From: J027 sp034437655
Lineage (GTDB): Bacteria; Chloroflexota; Anaerolineae; Aggregatilineales; J027
Assembly (NCBI GenBank): GCA_034437655.1
Contig: DAOTTU010000092.1
Coordinates: 1-64,000 of the forward strand
Direction of reading: 5' to 3'
Length of the DNA stretch: 64,000 nt
Both the position numbers and the translations under genes were made by a program. The notes beneath the pieces are model-generated. The model was not told the origin of the DNA. It did no database searches and saw only the letters and a program-made list of their open reading frames with translations. Each line of letters opens with the position of its first letter. Position 1 is the first letter of the stretch. Below are positions 1 to 8,549 of this stretch, piece after piece.

Positions 1-180
1 ATGACCCGCTCTGGTGCTGGCGTCGGCATAAACCCGAAAGGCGTGTTTAAGGAAGGTGGCGAAACCGTCGATGATCTCCTCGTGCTGGAAGTCTTCGCCA
101 AGGTGGAGGCACAAAGCACGGGCGTATTGCTCAATGTGGCGTGGTGATGGGGGATTGAACTGGCGTTGCGGGGCGGGCAT
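1..180 (-). CDS. Hypothetical protein, N-terminal 60 residues only
   Basis: The reading frame starts at ATG 180-178 on the minus strand, with an AGGAG Shine-Dalgarno about 4 nt upstream, and stays open to the left edge, so the C-terminus lies outside the window. The visible part is Pro/Arg-rich at the start (MPAPQRQFNPPSPRHIEQ), then amphipathic helical (YARALCLHLGEDFQHEEI). I do not recognise the family. No signal peptide or membrane segment is visible. The good ribosome binding site and uninterrupted frame are the only support. Confidence 0.55.
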   Translation of the reverse strand, partial: MPAPQRQFNPPSPRHIEQYARALCLHLGEDFQHEEIIDGFATFLKHAFRVYADASTRAGH

Positions 181-292
181 GAACACTCCTGAAGGGGTTG
201 GTTGACCATCTATTCAAGAGTGTAGGACAGGTGCCTGCAAAAGCTGGCAGAATTTTCAGGGTGTTGGGTGGTAATTTTGCTGGGGGTGGAAA

Positions 293-643
293 TCAGCGCA
301 GGGGAACGTAACGCACCTGGTTCTCGAAGTCGGCCGGAATGCCTGCACCAATCAGAATCGATAGCTCGTCGATAGTGCCACCAATCCCTTTTGTGAGGCG
401 TACTTCGATGATACCCGGCATCGGTAAGCCCTGCTGCACGCGTTCATAAGCAAAACCGGTGACAGTCTGCACATCATGCGTCAGCAGAATACAATTTTCC
501 TGAGCTGCCCATTCGAGCAATTCGGGATCAGAAGCACCGTACATTTCAGTGTCCTGCACGCGGATGATGTCCACGTCTGGCAATACACGCTGCAAGCCAC
601 GCAGAACCGGACCATTGAAATTTTCATCAGCCAGAAACCGCAT
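293..643 (-). CDS. DUF5615 PIN-like protein, putative toxin
   Basis: This is a 116-residue protein with the N-terminal signature of DUF5615 PIN-like proteins: MRFLADENF followed by a conserved acidic residue in a DPELLEWAAQENCILLTHD block. These acidic positions match the metal site of PIN-domain RNases. In other genomes this family is commonly paired with a DUF433 protein and is taken to be the toxin of a type II toxin-antitoxin pair. Here the DUF433 gene lies immediately upstream and its TGA stop shares one base with this ATG (TGATG), indicating translational coupling. RNase activity is inferred from the family, not shown. Confidence 0.8.
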   Translation of the reverse strand: MRFLADENFNGPVLRGLQRVLPDVDIIRVQDTEMYGASDPELLEWAAQENCILLTHDVQTVTGFAYERVQQGLPMPGIIEVRLTKGIGGTIDELSILIGAGIPADFENQVRYVPLR

Positions 644-984
644 CAGTCATTATCGTTTTTCTGTTGCGCATCCAAACGGGCTTGCAATTCAGCTTTGGTA
701 ATGGGCGGGAAACGTTTTTCCATTTCTTCGCGCATCCGCTCAGCTTTAGCGTCCAGTTGCGCAAGATAATCATCGATTTCAGCCTGATTCGCCAGATAAT
801 AAGCGATCACGGCATGAATATCGGCGAGCGGCACCGTCGGGAATCCTTCATGCAAGGCTTCCGGCCCTTCGCCCTGCTTGTAGAAGGCCAGCAGTGTATG
901 CAATGTCACACGCGTATTGCTGACACGAATAACGCCGCGTTCGTCAGTGGTCAGTGGTAATGTGATGGTCTGTGGCAGGTTCAT
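643..984 (-). CDS. DUF433 family protein, putative antitoxin
   Basis: A 113-residue protein. Its N-terminal half carries the short winged-helix-like DUF433 pattern: GVIRVSNTRVTLHTLLAFY, then EALHEGFPTVPLADIHAVIAYY. The C-terminal half is a charged helix (EIDDYLAQLDAKAERMREEMEK), which could be the toxin-wrapping tail typical of antitoxins. It overlaps the downstream DUF5615 gene by one base, the standard order antitoxin then toxin. Autoregulation would be expected for such a pair. The 146-bp inverted-repeat element begins about 18 bp upstream of its start codon, so that element may contain or disrupt its promoter. Confidence 0.78.
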   Translation of the reverse strand: MNLPQTITLPLTTDERGVIRVSNTRVTLHTLLAFYKQGEGPEALHEGFPTVPLADIHAVIAYYLANQAEIDDYLAQLDAKAERMREEMEKRFPPITKAELQARLDAQQKNDND

Positions 985-1001
985 GTCAAATCCTTATCAT
1001 C

Positions 1002-1147
1002 TCTTCACTACCGTACACATTTAATCTAATCGCCAAGATGACAATCAAATCGGACTCAAAAGTATGATTTTTCTCACATATGCGCCTGATTTACGGCGTA
1101 TTTTGAAGCAAAATCTATCCTTTCTAAAAAGTGTACGGTAGTGAAGA
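1002..1147. repeat. 146-bp element bounded by 17-bp perfect inverted repeats (MITE-like)
   Basis: TCTTCACTACCGTACAC at 1002-1018 is repeated as its exact reverse complement at 1131-1147. After one mismatch, three more A/T bases also match inward. The 112-nt interior is AT-rich and has no reading frame of note. The arrangement resembles a small non-autonomous transposable element (MITE) with terminal inverted repeats. No convincing target-site duplication is visible in the flanks, and there is no second copy in this window. It fills most of the gap between the antitoxin gene and the M23 peptidase gene. A long-range regulatory hairpin is an alternative. Confidence 0.6.
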
Positions 1148-1187
1148 AAATTGACGCTAACAAATTCTAGGCAATGGCAAGATAGCG

Positions 1188-2477
1188 ATGATTAACATCC
1201 CTCCCCGTTATTGGATATTTCTGACAATTTTCACTGGACTATTGTCGATGGCGATCCTGGCTGGTGTTGCATTTTATTTGCTCTATGAGCCACCAGAGGA
1301 GACTGCTCAAACACAGACTACCCCAACTATCGTTGCCCAACAGCGTCCGGGGCCAGTCATTGACCTCTCCCGTTTACCACAGCAAGCCGAACTCGGGGTG
1401 GCTATTCCACTCATCGTACGGGCTACCGACGATAACTTAGGGATGCAAAACATCACACTATTCATCAATGGTGTAGATGTTTCTTCACCACGATTGCTAG
1501 AAGGACAGGTGCAAGCTCAGGTGAACTATGCCTGGATTCCGCGTGAACTCGGGCCAGCACGAATTTTAGTACAAGCCACTTCATTAGATGATGGGGCACT
1601 TGTCAGCCAGCAGCAGATCACAATCAATGTTATCGAACGCCAGGCTGAGGAGGGCGAAGCGTTCGTTCAGGGTTTTGAATTGGTTGTTGAGCGTGGAGAT
1701 GATCCTTTTTCCCTGGCGTTGGACTATGGTATCTGTCCTGATCAATTGGTGACAGCAAACCCAGCCTTGAACGAAATTGTGCCCGGGGCAGCGGTATTTA
1801 TGCCAACCGGCAATACGGTCTCTAACGCCAGTTTTCAGCGGTGTGAAGGTCAAAATTTATTGACGTTCGAAGTCGTAAATTTCTTTGTGAGCCGTGATAT
1901 TGGTGTACACCGTGCCAACCTCAATCGCCCGTATCCTATCAACCCGCGTTATTCAATCACCCCCGGCCGTGGCTTTGAGTGTTCCGCGTTCTTTACAGGG
2001 GTTGATGGACAAAACTCGCGCTACAACTGCCCAGCAGAACAACCGCACATGCATACCGGCATTGATGTAGGAGCAGAAGAAGGCGAACCGCTGTATTCAA
2101 TTTCCAGCGGTGTGGTAGTTTATGCTGGCACTTTCGTGGATTGGCAAGCGCAATTCAACAATAATCCAAATTACACAGATGACTGTAATCTGATCCGAGG
2201 CTCAAAGCCTCCGCATGAAGGCTATGGCAATATGGTCGTCATTCGGGATGCCAATGACCCGACCTTGACATACTTTTACGCCCATCTCAGCCGCATTGGT
2301 GTGCAAACAGATGATGTCATTGATGGTCCAGGGTTTATTATCGGCGATGTTGGTTCAACAGGTTGCTCAACTGACCCTCATCTGCATTTTGAGGTACGTC
2401 GCAACGACATAACCTTCGACCCGGTTGAGTTCCTGGAAGATTTGGCGGATGATAACGTCCTTGGAGTAGGGAGTTAA
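1188..2477 (+). CDS. Membrane-anchored M23 family metallopeptidase
   Basis: A 429-residue protein with an N-terminal membrane segment (residues about 9-32, WIFLTIFTGLLSMAILAGVAF), so the bulk is outside the cell. Residues 70-145 look like an Ig-like domain. Residues about 165-215 resemble a LysM-type module (FSLALDYGICPDQLVTANP). The C-terminal M23 domain keeps the zinc ligands: His289 and Asp293 in HTGIDVG, and His400 in HLHFEVR, with catalytic His398 in the same motif; YAHLS is also present. M23 enzymes cut peptide cross-links or stems in cell-wall polymers. The next gene starts 8 nt after the stop and is probably co-transcribed. Confidence 0.9.
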   Translation: MINIPPRYWIFLTIFTGLLSMAILAGVAFYLLYEPPEETAQTQTTPTIVAQQRPGPVIDLSRLPQQAELGVAIPLIVRATDDNLGMQNITLFINGVDVSSPRLLEGQVQAQVNYAWIPRELGPARILVQATSLDDGALVSQQQITINVIERQAEEGEAFVQGFELVVERGDDPFSLALDYGICPDQLVTANPALNEIVPGAAVFMPTGNTVSNASFQRCEGQNLLTFEVVNFFVSRDIGVHRANLNRPYPINPRYSITPGRGFECSAFFTGVDGQNSRYNCPAEQPHMHTGIDVGAEEGEPLYSISSGVVVYAGTFVDWQAQFNNNPNYTDDCNLIRGSKPPHEGYGNMVVIRDANDPTLTYFYAHLSRIGVQTDDVIDGPGFIIGDVGSTGCSTDPHLHFEVRRNDITFDPVEFLEDLADDNVLGVGS

Positions 2478-2485
2478 GAGTCGGC

Positions 2486-3151
2486 ATGGCTGCTGATGAT
2501 GTCCAGACGGCGTCCTCTATCCCACGGCACACACTCCTTGCCCTGGTTTTACTCGGGATTGTCGTAACGTTTGCCATTGTAGTAGTGATTGATGCCGGGC
2601 AAAACACCGAAACTGCTGAACCGATAACCATTACCAAAGCGACGCTTCAACCCGCTGTTATGGCACAATCTGCATGTAGTCCTGCGATCGCCTGGCCGCC
2701 AGTAGCACATAACTTTGTACCCTACCAGCAATTTACAATGCGTGTGATTATGCAAGATGGTTCCCCGGTTCAGGGATTGTGCATTACATTCCTGCGCGAT
2801 GCGGTACCAGTGCGTCCAATTGAATATGTGGGAGCTTGTCGGACTGGTCAAACTGGGCTTTGCTCCCTCTCCGTACCAATTGGCTTGATACGCCTGTATT
2901 TTGATGCTACAGAGATTAATGGCCGTTCGATGGATTTATCACTCAACGAAATCCGTCCAGCAAATACCGGACGGACAGACAACCTCGGGTATCTGATTGA
3001 TGAGGATTACGTTACAGCCGAGGCGTTGCTGGTGGTAATGCCACGCGGCGCTGATCACATAACCATAAAAAGTGCAACCCGCGCTGACGATGGCACACTG
3101 ACGATACTCAACCCGGATGTGCCGGAATGGACGCAACAGCGGGTAGAGTGA
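2486..3151 (+). CDS. Membrane-anchored hypothetical protein
   Basis: A 221-residue protein with one N-terminal membrane segment (about residues 17-35, LALVLLGIVVTFAIVVV) and a predicted extracellular remainder. The region around residues 75-140 (FTMRVIMQDGSPVQGLCITF and following) has the look of an Ig-like or carboxypeptidase-regulatory-like beta-sandwich, with cysteines that could form disulfides. I do not recognise the family. It follows the M23 peptidase gene closely and may act with it at the cell surface. It ends 5 bp before the convergent TetR gene. Confidence 0.7.
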   Translation: MAADDVQTASSIPRHTLLALVLLGIVVTFAIVVVIDAGQNTETAEPITITKATLQPAVMAQSACSPAIAWPPVAHNFVPYQQFTMRVIMQDGSPVQGLCITFLRDAVPVRPIEYVGACRTGQTGLCSLSVPIGLIRLYFDATEINGRSMDLSLNEIRPANTGRTDNLGYLIDEDYVTAEALLVVMPRGADHITIKSATRADDGTLTILNPDVPEWTQQRVE

Positions 3152-3156
3152 AGTAT

Positions 3157-3756
3157 TTATGATGCTAATGCGCGTAAGTAGATGTCGGCCATATCGCTGG
3201 CAATCTCTTCACCGGTCAGGCGGCCGCCATCACGATACCAGACGCCGACCCAGTTATGTGCCCCAAGCAACGCTTTGGTGAATAGCCGCGCATCTACGGG
3301 CCGAAAGGCCCCGTGTGCAATCCCTTCTTCGACTACGCCACGAAAGAGTTGTTCGAAGGTATCACGACGCTGGATATAGGCATTGCGGCCTTCTTCATCC
3401 ATGAGAATATTGCGTGTTTCAAAGACGAGGGCGGCAGCGACTGATGTATTGGCTGTCAGAGCCAGCACATGCGCACGAATCGCATCACGCAATTTGGCAT
3501 CCGGGGAAAGTGAGGTGTCTTCTACAATGCGGCGTACATCCGCAGTAACCATATCCAGACCATTATTCATGACTTCGCGTAGGATTTGCGACTTTCCACC
3601 CGAAAAATGATGATAGAGGCTGCCTGCCGTCAGGTCTACTTCACCAGCGATGTCGCTCATTTTTGCGCCGTGATACCCTTGTTGCCGGAAGACATTCGCC
3701 GCTGCGTTCAAAATTTCTTCACGGCTAACCGCTTGCTCGGCTGGTTTACGTGCCAC
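3157..3756 (-). CDS. TetR/AcrR family transcriptional regulator
   Basis: A 199-residue regulator. The N-terminal HTH (residues about 11-57) has the TetR pattern: EEILNAAANVFRQQGYHGAK, MSDIAGEVDLTAGSLYHHF, then GGKSQILREV. The C-terminal domain (about 80-199, all helical) would bind an unknown ligand. It is divergent from the D-2-hydroxyacid dehydrogenase gene with 194 bp between starts, so that gene and the regulator itself are the natural targets. The motif LYHHF and the ligand-domain style resemble regulators of fatty-acid or xenobiotic genes, but the ligand cannot be read from the sequence. Confidence 0.9.
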   Translation of the reverse strand: MARKPAEQAVSREEILNAAANVFRQQGYHGAKMSDIAGEVDLTAGSLYHHFSGGKSQILREVMNNGLDMVTADVRRIVEDTSLSPDAKLRDAIRAHVLALTANTSVAAALVFETRNILMDEEGRNAYIQRRDTFEQLFRGVVEEGIAHGAFRPVDARLFTKALLGAHNWVGVWYRDGGRLTGEEIASDMADIYLRALAS

Positions 3757-3950
3757 GATGGTCTTATCCTGTCATTGCCTACGGAATAAACGGGGTCATG
3801 CGTTAACGATTATATGCGAAAATAGGCTTTCATAGCTACTGATAAACACGCATCACAACAATCGTTGGTTCGATAACGTAATTTATGAGTGAAGACGCTA
3901 TACTTAATAGAATACTGAAATAGTCCCAAAACTGCATAGGAGGTCTGCTG

Positions 3951-4976
3951 GTGAGTAAAACGATCAATGCTCTGGTGACCATCAAATTTAAGCAAGCAAT
4001 TCTCGACCGCTTTCAAGCTGTGTCCTCAGACATTAATTTGCGTGTGCATCCAGCCGAAAAAGAACGCGATATTCCCAATCGGGCATGGCAAAATACGGAT
4101 GTCCTGTTCACTGATTTCTTTCTGCCAGCTTTAACGCTTAACACCAAGATTAAATGGGTACATTCCTATTTTGCTGGCGTAGATAACCTGCTGCAACACC
4201 CATACTTGCAAGCGAACCCAGAGATCGTTCTAACCAACAGCAGTGGCATTCATGCGGCAAAAATTGGCGAGTGGGTGGTAGGAATGATGCTGACAATGGG
4301 GCATCATGTACCGAAGCTGATTGCGCATCAGGCCAAAGCTGAATGGCCAGAAGACCGTTATAGCAATCTGTTACCACAGCAGTTGAACGCCTCGACAGTA
4401 GGTATTCTGGGCTATGGTCAAATTGGACGTGAAATTGCACGCTTATGCAAAACATTCGGCGCAACAGTGCTTGCTACCAAGCGTAATTTGCGTCAACCGA
4501 TAGACGAGAACGGCTATACGTTGCCCGGCAAGGGGGATCCAGAAGGTGAATTAGCTGATCGGCTGTATCCACCAGAAGCGACTGCGTTCATGATCAAAGA
4601 GTGTGATTATGTGGTTATTACACTACCACTGACGCCAACCACCCGCGATTTCTTTGATGAAAAGCTGTTTGCAGCGATGCAAAAACATGCGGTACTCATT
4701 AACATTGGTCGTGGAGGGATTGTCAAAGAGGATGTTTTACTTGATGTGCTGAATACAGAACAAATCGGTGGTGCAGTGTTTGATGTGTTTGCACAAGAAC
4801 CGTTGCCGGCAGATAGCCCGCTATGGAAGGCAAAAAACATGATTATCAGCCCGCATGTTTCTGGCAATATGCCGGACTATCAAGACAAAGCCGCCGCTAT
4901 TTTTGAAGAGAATCTGCGCCGCTATGTAGATGGCGAAACCTTATTAAACGTTGTGGATCGTGAGCTTGGATATTGA
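3951..4976 (+). CDS. D-2-hydroxyacid dehydrogenase (NAD-binding)
   Basis: A 341-residue enzyme of the D-isomer-specific 2-hydroxyacid dehydrogenase family, which reduces 2-keto acids to D-2-hydroxyacids with NAD(P)H. The start is GTG at 3951, placed by an excellent AGGAGGT at 3938-3944. The Rossmann motif is GILGYGQIGREIA. The catalytic set is present: Arg in INIGRGGIVKED, Glu in FDVFAQEPLP and His in IISPHVSGN. The insertion between the Rossmann motif and the next strand (residues about 185-215) is longer than in classic members, as in many GhrA/SerA-like paralogues. Substrate is unknown. It is divergent from the TetR gene. Confidence 0.9.
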   Translation: MSKTINALVTIKFKQAILDRFQAVSSDINLRVHPAEKERDIPNRAWQNTDVLFTDFFLPALTLNTKIKWVHSYFAGVDNLLQHPYLQANPEIVLTNSSGIHAAKIGEWVVGMMLTMGHHVPKLIAHQAKAEWPEDRYSNLLPQQLNASTVGILGYGQIGREIARLCKTFGATVLATKRNLRQPIDENGYTLPGKGDPEGELADRLYPPEATAFMIKECDYVVITLPLTPTTRDFFDEKLFAAMQKHAVLINIGRGGIVKEDVLLDVLNTEQIGGAVFDVFAQEPLPADSPLWKAKNMIISPHVSGNMPDYQDKAAAIFEENLRRYVDGETLLNVVDRELGY

Positions 4977-4980
4977 TGCA

Positions 4981-4998
4981 ACACTCGTACAGTGTTTT
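4981..4998 (+). terminator. Weak hairpin after the dehydrogenase gene
   Basis: ACACT and AGTGT pair around a 5-nt loop and run into four T residues, a few bases after the stop codon. The stem has only five pairs, so termination would be partial at best. Confidence 0.3.
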
Positions 4999-5048
4999 AC
5001 GTATAGTTTGTAGAATTACGTCAACATAGACAGATAAAGGATAGAATC

Positions 5049-5399
5049 ATGGCTGAAGAACGCCAATCCTACGACGAGAACGTTGAACAAGAAAACACAC
5101 ACCACGAAGAATCAGCAGAATCAGAATCAGCGTCAGCGTTTCGAGAGTTTGTGCATCATCAACGTATCGCCATTGAAGAGTTGGGGCGTGCAGTCGAGTC
5201 GCTTTTCCCGAAAGAGTTTCGCGAACATACTGCTAACGCTGGAAAGGCCTTTGTTGACTCATTTCGCTCATTAGTAGATGCGGCCCGCGATGAGTTCTCA
5301 AAGTCGGATGATGCCGATGGAGAAACAACGGACAGCGCTAACAGTGCAGAGGATTCGAGCCGAAACGCTGCGACGAAGATTAAAGTTGAGATTGACTAA
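5049..5399 (+). CDS. Small acidic hypothetical protein
   Basis: A 116-residue protein rich in Glu, Asp and Ser at both ends, with a central helical segment (FREFVHHQRIAIEELGRAVE, then FPKEFREHTANAGKAFVDSF). The ends are probably disordered. No signal peptide and no known domain are recognised. A purine-rich AAAGGA lies about 7 nt before the ATG. It is convergent with, and overlaps by 4 nt, the minus-strand Cys-motif protein gene. Function unknown. Confidence 0.65.
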   Translation: MAEERQSYDENVEQENTHHEESAESESASAFREFVHHQRIAIEELGRAVESLFPKEFREHTANAGKAFVDSFRSLVDAARDEFSKSDDADGETTDSANSAEDSSRNAATKIKVEID

Positions 5400-6013
5400 T
5401 CATCACTGTCAGTGTCCGAGCCTGGTTCAGTCGCATCTGAGGTAGGGACAGACGCTGCCGACGGCGATTGCGTATTTGCCGAATGCTCTGAAGTGGTTTG
5501 GCGTGAGGTAAATGGGTTTGGACGCTGACCATCACGCGGTTCATAGCGTGGAATAGGCAGCTCGTCTGCGCTATCGTCAAAGCCAAGATGCATTGTAGCC
5601 AGTTCATTGCTGACATCTGCTTCTGCGAGCTGTTCACCTAAACCCAGCGGATAGCGTCCCGGTGACCACCAGCGCCGATTAATGGTGAGTTGCGTGACAT
5701 TGCGCCCATTTTGTTGACGAGCAGTAGCTAACAGCTCGACCAGTACCTCATGCGGAGGTTGTTCGAAGATTGTGGTATGTTTCTGTTGAGATGGCCCCGT
5801 ACGAATGGTGTGCTGGACGATGAAATTGTCACGTTTACAATGGTAGTAGTGAATGATTGACGACGCGGATTCTGCCCATTCATCGTACAGGGTTGCGACG
5901 TGGTGCAAGGGACGCTGGCATTCTGGGCAATGAACCTGATCTTCAGCCCTGCGTTCACGATACACCACAAGCTGAAAACCATTTTCTTGATATCGTGCTT
6001 CAATTGAAGACAT
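5396..6013 (-). CDS. Hypothetical protein with N-terminal Cys/His cluster
   Basis: A 205-residue protein starting at ATG 6013-6011, preceded by AAGGA. A longer upstream frame exists but would run through the tRNA-Arg gene, so this start is preferred. Near residue 29 there is HCPECQRPLHH, and about 30 residues later HYYHCKRDNF; together they could hold a zinc ion (zinc-ribbon-like). A central segment (HEVLVELLATARQQNGRN) may be a helix. The last 70 residues are Ser/Thr/Asp/Pro-rich and look disordered. I do not recognise the family. It lies just downstream of tRNA-Arg on the same strand. Confidence 0.65.
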   Translation of the reverse strand: MSSIEARYQENGFQLVVYRERRAEDQVHCPECQRPLHHVATLYDEWAESASSIIHYYHCKRDNFIVQHTIRTGPSQQKHTTIFEQPPHEVLVELLATARQQNGRNVTQLTINRRWWSPGRYPLGLGEQLAEADVSNELATMHLGFDDSADELPIPRYEPRDGQRPNPFTSRQTTSEHSANTQSPSAASVPTSDATEPGSDTDSDD

Positions 6014-6041
6014 TGCTTTTGATCCTTGAAGCGAAGTAGAA

Positions 6042-6114
6042 CGCCCCCTGGAGGATTCGAACCCCCGACCTTTGGTTCCGAAGACCACTGCTCTGGCCGC
6101 TGAGCTAAGGAGGC
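6042..6114 (-). tRNA. tRNA-Arg (anticodon UCG)
   Basis: A 73-nt cloverleaf on the minus strand. The acceptor stem GCCTCCT pairs with AGGGGGC (one G-U), the D stem is GCTC/GAGC, and the anticodon loop CTTCGGA gives anticodon UCG. The T arm is GGGGG-TTCGAAT-CCTCC, with one G-U. Pair 27-43 is mismatched (G-A). The 3' CCA is not encoded. The gene sits between the STAND ATPase gene and the Cys-motif protein gene, all on one strand. Confidence 0.92.
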
Positions 6115-6168
6115 TACTAACAAATCTGAGTGTAGCACGTGCCAGCGTCACTGACAATGTGTTGATCA

Positions 6169-8547
6169 TCAATGTTGAAGCTGTTCATCAATCAGATGTA
6201 GTACAGCTAATGCATTGTGGAGTGCTACGGTATCCTGAAGGCTTTCCTGAATTTCGACTGCACGCAACATATATTTTCGCGCTTCATGGTGTTGCCCGGT
6301 TGTAAACAAGAAGTAGGCGAAATTAAAGTAAAGTCGCGAGAGTGCAACAATGTCCTGGCTATGTTGCGCGTGATTCAGTGCATTTTCATATGTGTGGCGA
6401 GCGTTGTCTGACTCATTGAGCAGTACATACGTACGTGCCAACAGTGCAAGTCCGCGTGCATACCGTGTATCAGAGGGGTGTAAACGTGCTACGCAAGCTC
6501 GAGCGGCTTCATGTGCCTCGTGGTACTGTTCTCGTTGCAGGTTGATATGCGCCAACAGTGACCAGTACGTGCCGTCACGTGTGGTAATAGCCTGCATAAC
6601 ATCATAGGCTTTGTCTGGGTGTTGCTTGTGTATTGTTCGGGCAAGGACAGTGCGCGCCATATCAATTTGTTGCAAGGTGCCGTGTTGCTCGTAAAGCGCG
6701 AGGGCTTGTTGAGCCGGCGTATCGGCCGGTTGGTGTTGGTAGTGGCGTAAAATCGTCTGTTCAAGTAGCACATTCGCCTCAAGTACAGGTAACGTCTCGC
6801 TTTGTAGGTATTGCTGTGCAAGACGCAGATGGCGCTCCGCATCTCTAAAATTGCCACGCCAACGATTGATAACAGCTAATTCAGTTTGAATAAGCACTTC
6901 ATCAGCAATGGAAAGCTCAGTGTATGCCAATAACTGTTCCATACAAAACTGCCAATCGTGCCAATGTCCGTTGTGCAGCACGTGGTCGTGTGCCAGGGGG
7001 ATGCATTGCGCTAATTGCTGCACTAGTTGCGGTTGTAAATTGTGGCTGTCAAACACACTGAGGCACAGTTGTTGATCTTGTGCGTCGATAATTGCGCGGA
7101 CGAGACGGGTCCTGGCTTCATCTGTACAGCTAAAATTGGTTTCGCGGCTGCGATAAATGTAGTCGGTGGGGTCATGCTCAATGTAAATAAGTTGATGATC
7201 GGCCAGACGTACTATTATTGCCTGAAGTTCAAGCTCAGCAATCTCTAGTATTTCGCTGGTTTTGACATGCAGTAGCGTATACGTTACCAGTTGTGACTTC
7301 CCAATAAGCTGAATCAGCAATAGAACCTGTTGCTCTGCAAAGCCTATGGTAGCAGCCAATTGGCTAAGACGGGTGTGTTGGGTGGGTGGGATTTCAAACT
7401 GACGTTGATAGGCCCGTTGAATATGCCCAACGTTTCCCGAAAATTCTTTCCAGAAGTGAATACTCTGCGCTGCAATATCATCTATCGGCTGGCGTGGAAA
7501 TAAGCGTTGATGGAGGAACCGCAGCAACTTTTTCGTTTCTGTTTGGGAGAGCGGGGTGGGTTGTTGTTCAATTCCGGGCCAGTCTGTAGGACGTGCGCGT
7601 GCAGTCACAATGAGTGTAACATGGGATAACCATTGCCAGCTTGCCATAATACTTGCAAGGCAATGGTCAGCGTTATCGAGAATGATGAGCAGACGCTGCG
7701 TTGCCGTCTGGAGCGCAACATAATGCTGAAATAGTTGTAAATGACTCTGATTTTCAGCAATGGGGTAAAGTTGCAGTTTTTCAACAAGGAGGATGCACAG
7801 TTCCTCCGCGTTGCTGATGCTGGTATCACGTAAATCAAGCCACAAAGCGTCGAAAAACTGATTGGTTTCTACCAACGTATGAGCAAGCTGAAGTGCAATT
7901 GTCGATTTTCCGCTGGCAGCCGGGCCGAAGAGTAATGTTGGTTGTGTTTGCGCGTAGTCACTGAGAACAGAAAAAACATAACGCAGCACCGATTGTTGTG
8001 TTTCGAACTGAACACAACCTCGTATTGGTAATTGCAGGGTAACCATATCACGACGATATTGACGCCGAAACGCAAGCTCATCAGCTATAAGACGTCGCTG
8101 AACATGTGTGATAAATCTATTCCGATAGCGACGAACTGAACGGGCACTGATATGAACTGATTCTGCGATTATCTCGGTAGAAAAGCTCAAATCAGGCCGC
8201 AAATATTGATGGAAAACAATACTCCCACCAAATAGCAGATCATTATCAACAGAAGCATCTGCTGATAGGTCAACCAGAGCTTCCTCATATGTAGCATTGT
8301 AGTCTGGCGCAGGACGAGCATGATTTGTACGTAATTCTGCAAAAGCAGAGACAACAGCCTCTTCCAGCACATCATAAATGATATGTTGAAGTGTAACATC
8401 GTTACGTGGTATGTCAGGGTGGTTGAAACGTGACCATACAAGGGCAAAGCCACTCAGGGGGTCGTCTGGCAACGACTCACCCCGACTGAGTTTTTCAAGT
8501 GTTGAGCGCAATGTCTCAGCGGTCAGGACTGGCTCAAGCATTTGCAT
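6169..8547 (-). CDS. STAND-type ATPase with N-terminal HTH and C-terminal TPRs
   Basis: A 792-residue protein. Residues about 120-142 read as a helix-turn-helix (TEIIAESVHISARSVRRYRN). A P-loop NTPase domain follows: Walker A GPAASGKST with Lys214, Walker B LLIILDNAD near residues 285-295, and a sensor-like LIVTARARP. This order is that of NB-ARC/STAND ATPases, which switch between ADP-bound off and ATP-bound oligomeric on states. The last 250 residues are helical repeats of TPR type (for example YARGLALLARTYVLLNESDN and HEARKYMLRAVEIQ), the usual ligand sensor. It could be a transcription regulator or a defence-type sensor; there is no effector domain other than the HTH. It starts 2 nt after the upstream gene's stop. 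Confidence 0.85.
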   Translation of the reverse strand: MQMLEPVLTAETLRSTLEKLSRGESLPDDPLSGFALVWSRFNHPDIPRNDVTLQHIIYDVLEEAVVSAFAELRTNHARPAPDYNATYEEALVDLSADASVDNDLLFGGSIVFHQYLRPDLSFSTEIIAESVHISARSVRRYRNRFITHVQRRLIADELAFRRQYRRDMVTLQLPIRGCVQFETQQSVLRYVFSVLSDYAQTQPTLLFGPAASGKSTIALQLAHTLVETNQFFDALWLDLRDTSISNAEELCILLVEKLQLYPIAENQSHLQLFQHYVALQTATQRLLIILDNADHCLASIMASWQWLSHVTLIVTARARPTDWPGIEQQPTPLSQTETKKLLRFLHQRLFPRQPIDDIAAQSIHFWKEFSGNVGHIQRAYQRQFEIPPTQHTRLSQLAATIGFAEQQVLLLIQLIGKSQLVTYTLLHVKTSEILEIAELELQAIIVRLADHQLIYIEHDPTDYIYRSRETNFSCTDEARTRLVRAIIDAQDQQLCLSVFDSHNLQPQLVQQLAQCIPLAHDHVLHNGHWHDWQFCMEQLLAYTELSIADEVLIQTELAVINRWRGNFRDAERHLRLAQQYLQSETLPVLEANVLLEQTILRHYQHQPADTPAQQALALYEQHGTLQQIDMARTVLARTIHKQHPDKAYDVMQAITTRDGTYWSLLAHINLQREQYHEAHEAARACVARLHPSDTRYARGLALLARTYVLLNESDNARHTYENALNHAQHSQDIVALSRLYFNFAYFLFTTGQHHEARKYMLRAVEIQESLQDTVALHNALAVLHLIDEQLQH

Positions 8548-8549
8548 TG

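Noticed and set aside
5396..6172. A 258-residue frame extending the Cys-motif protein upstream
   Set aside because: The extension runs straight through the tRNA-Arg gene; ATG 6013 with AAGGA fits better.
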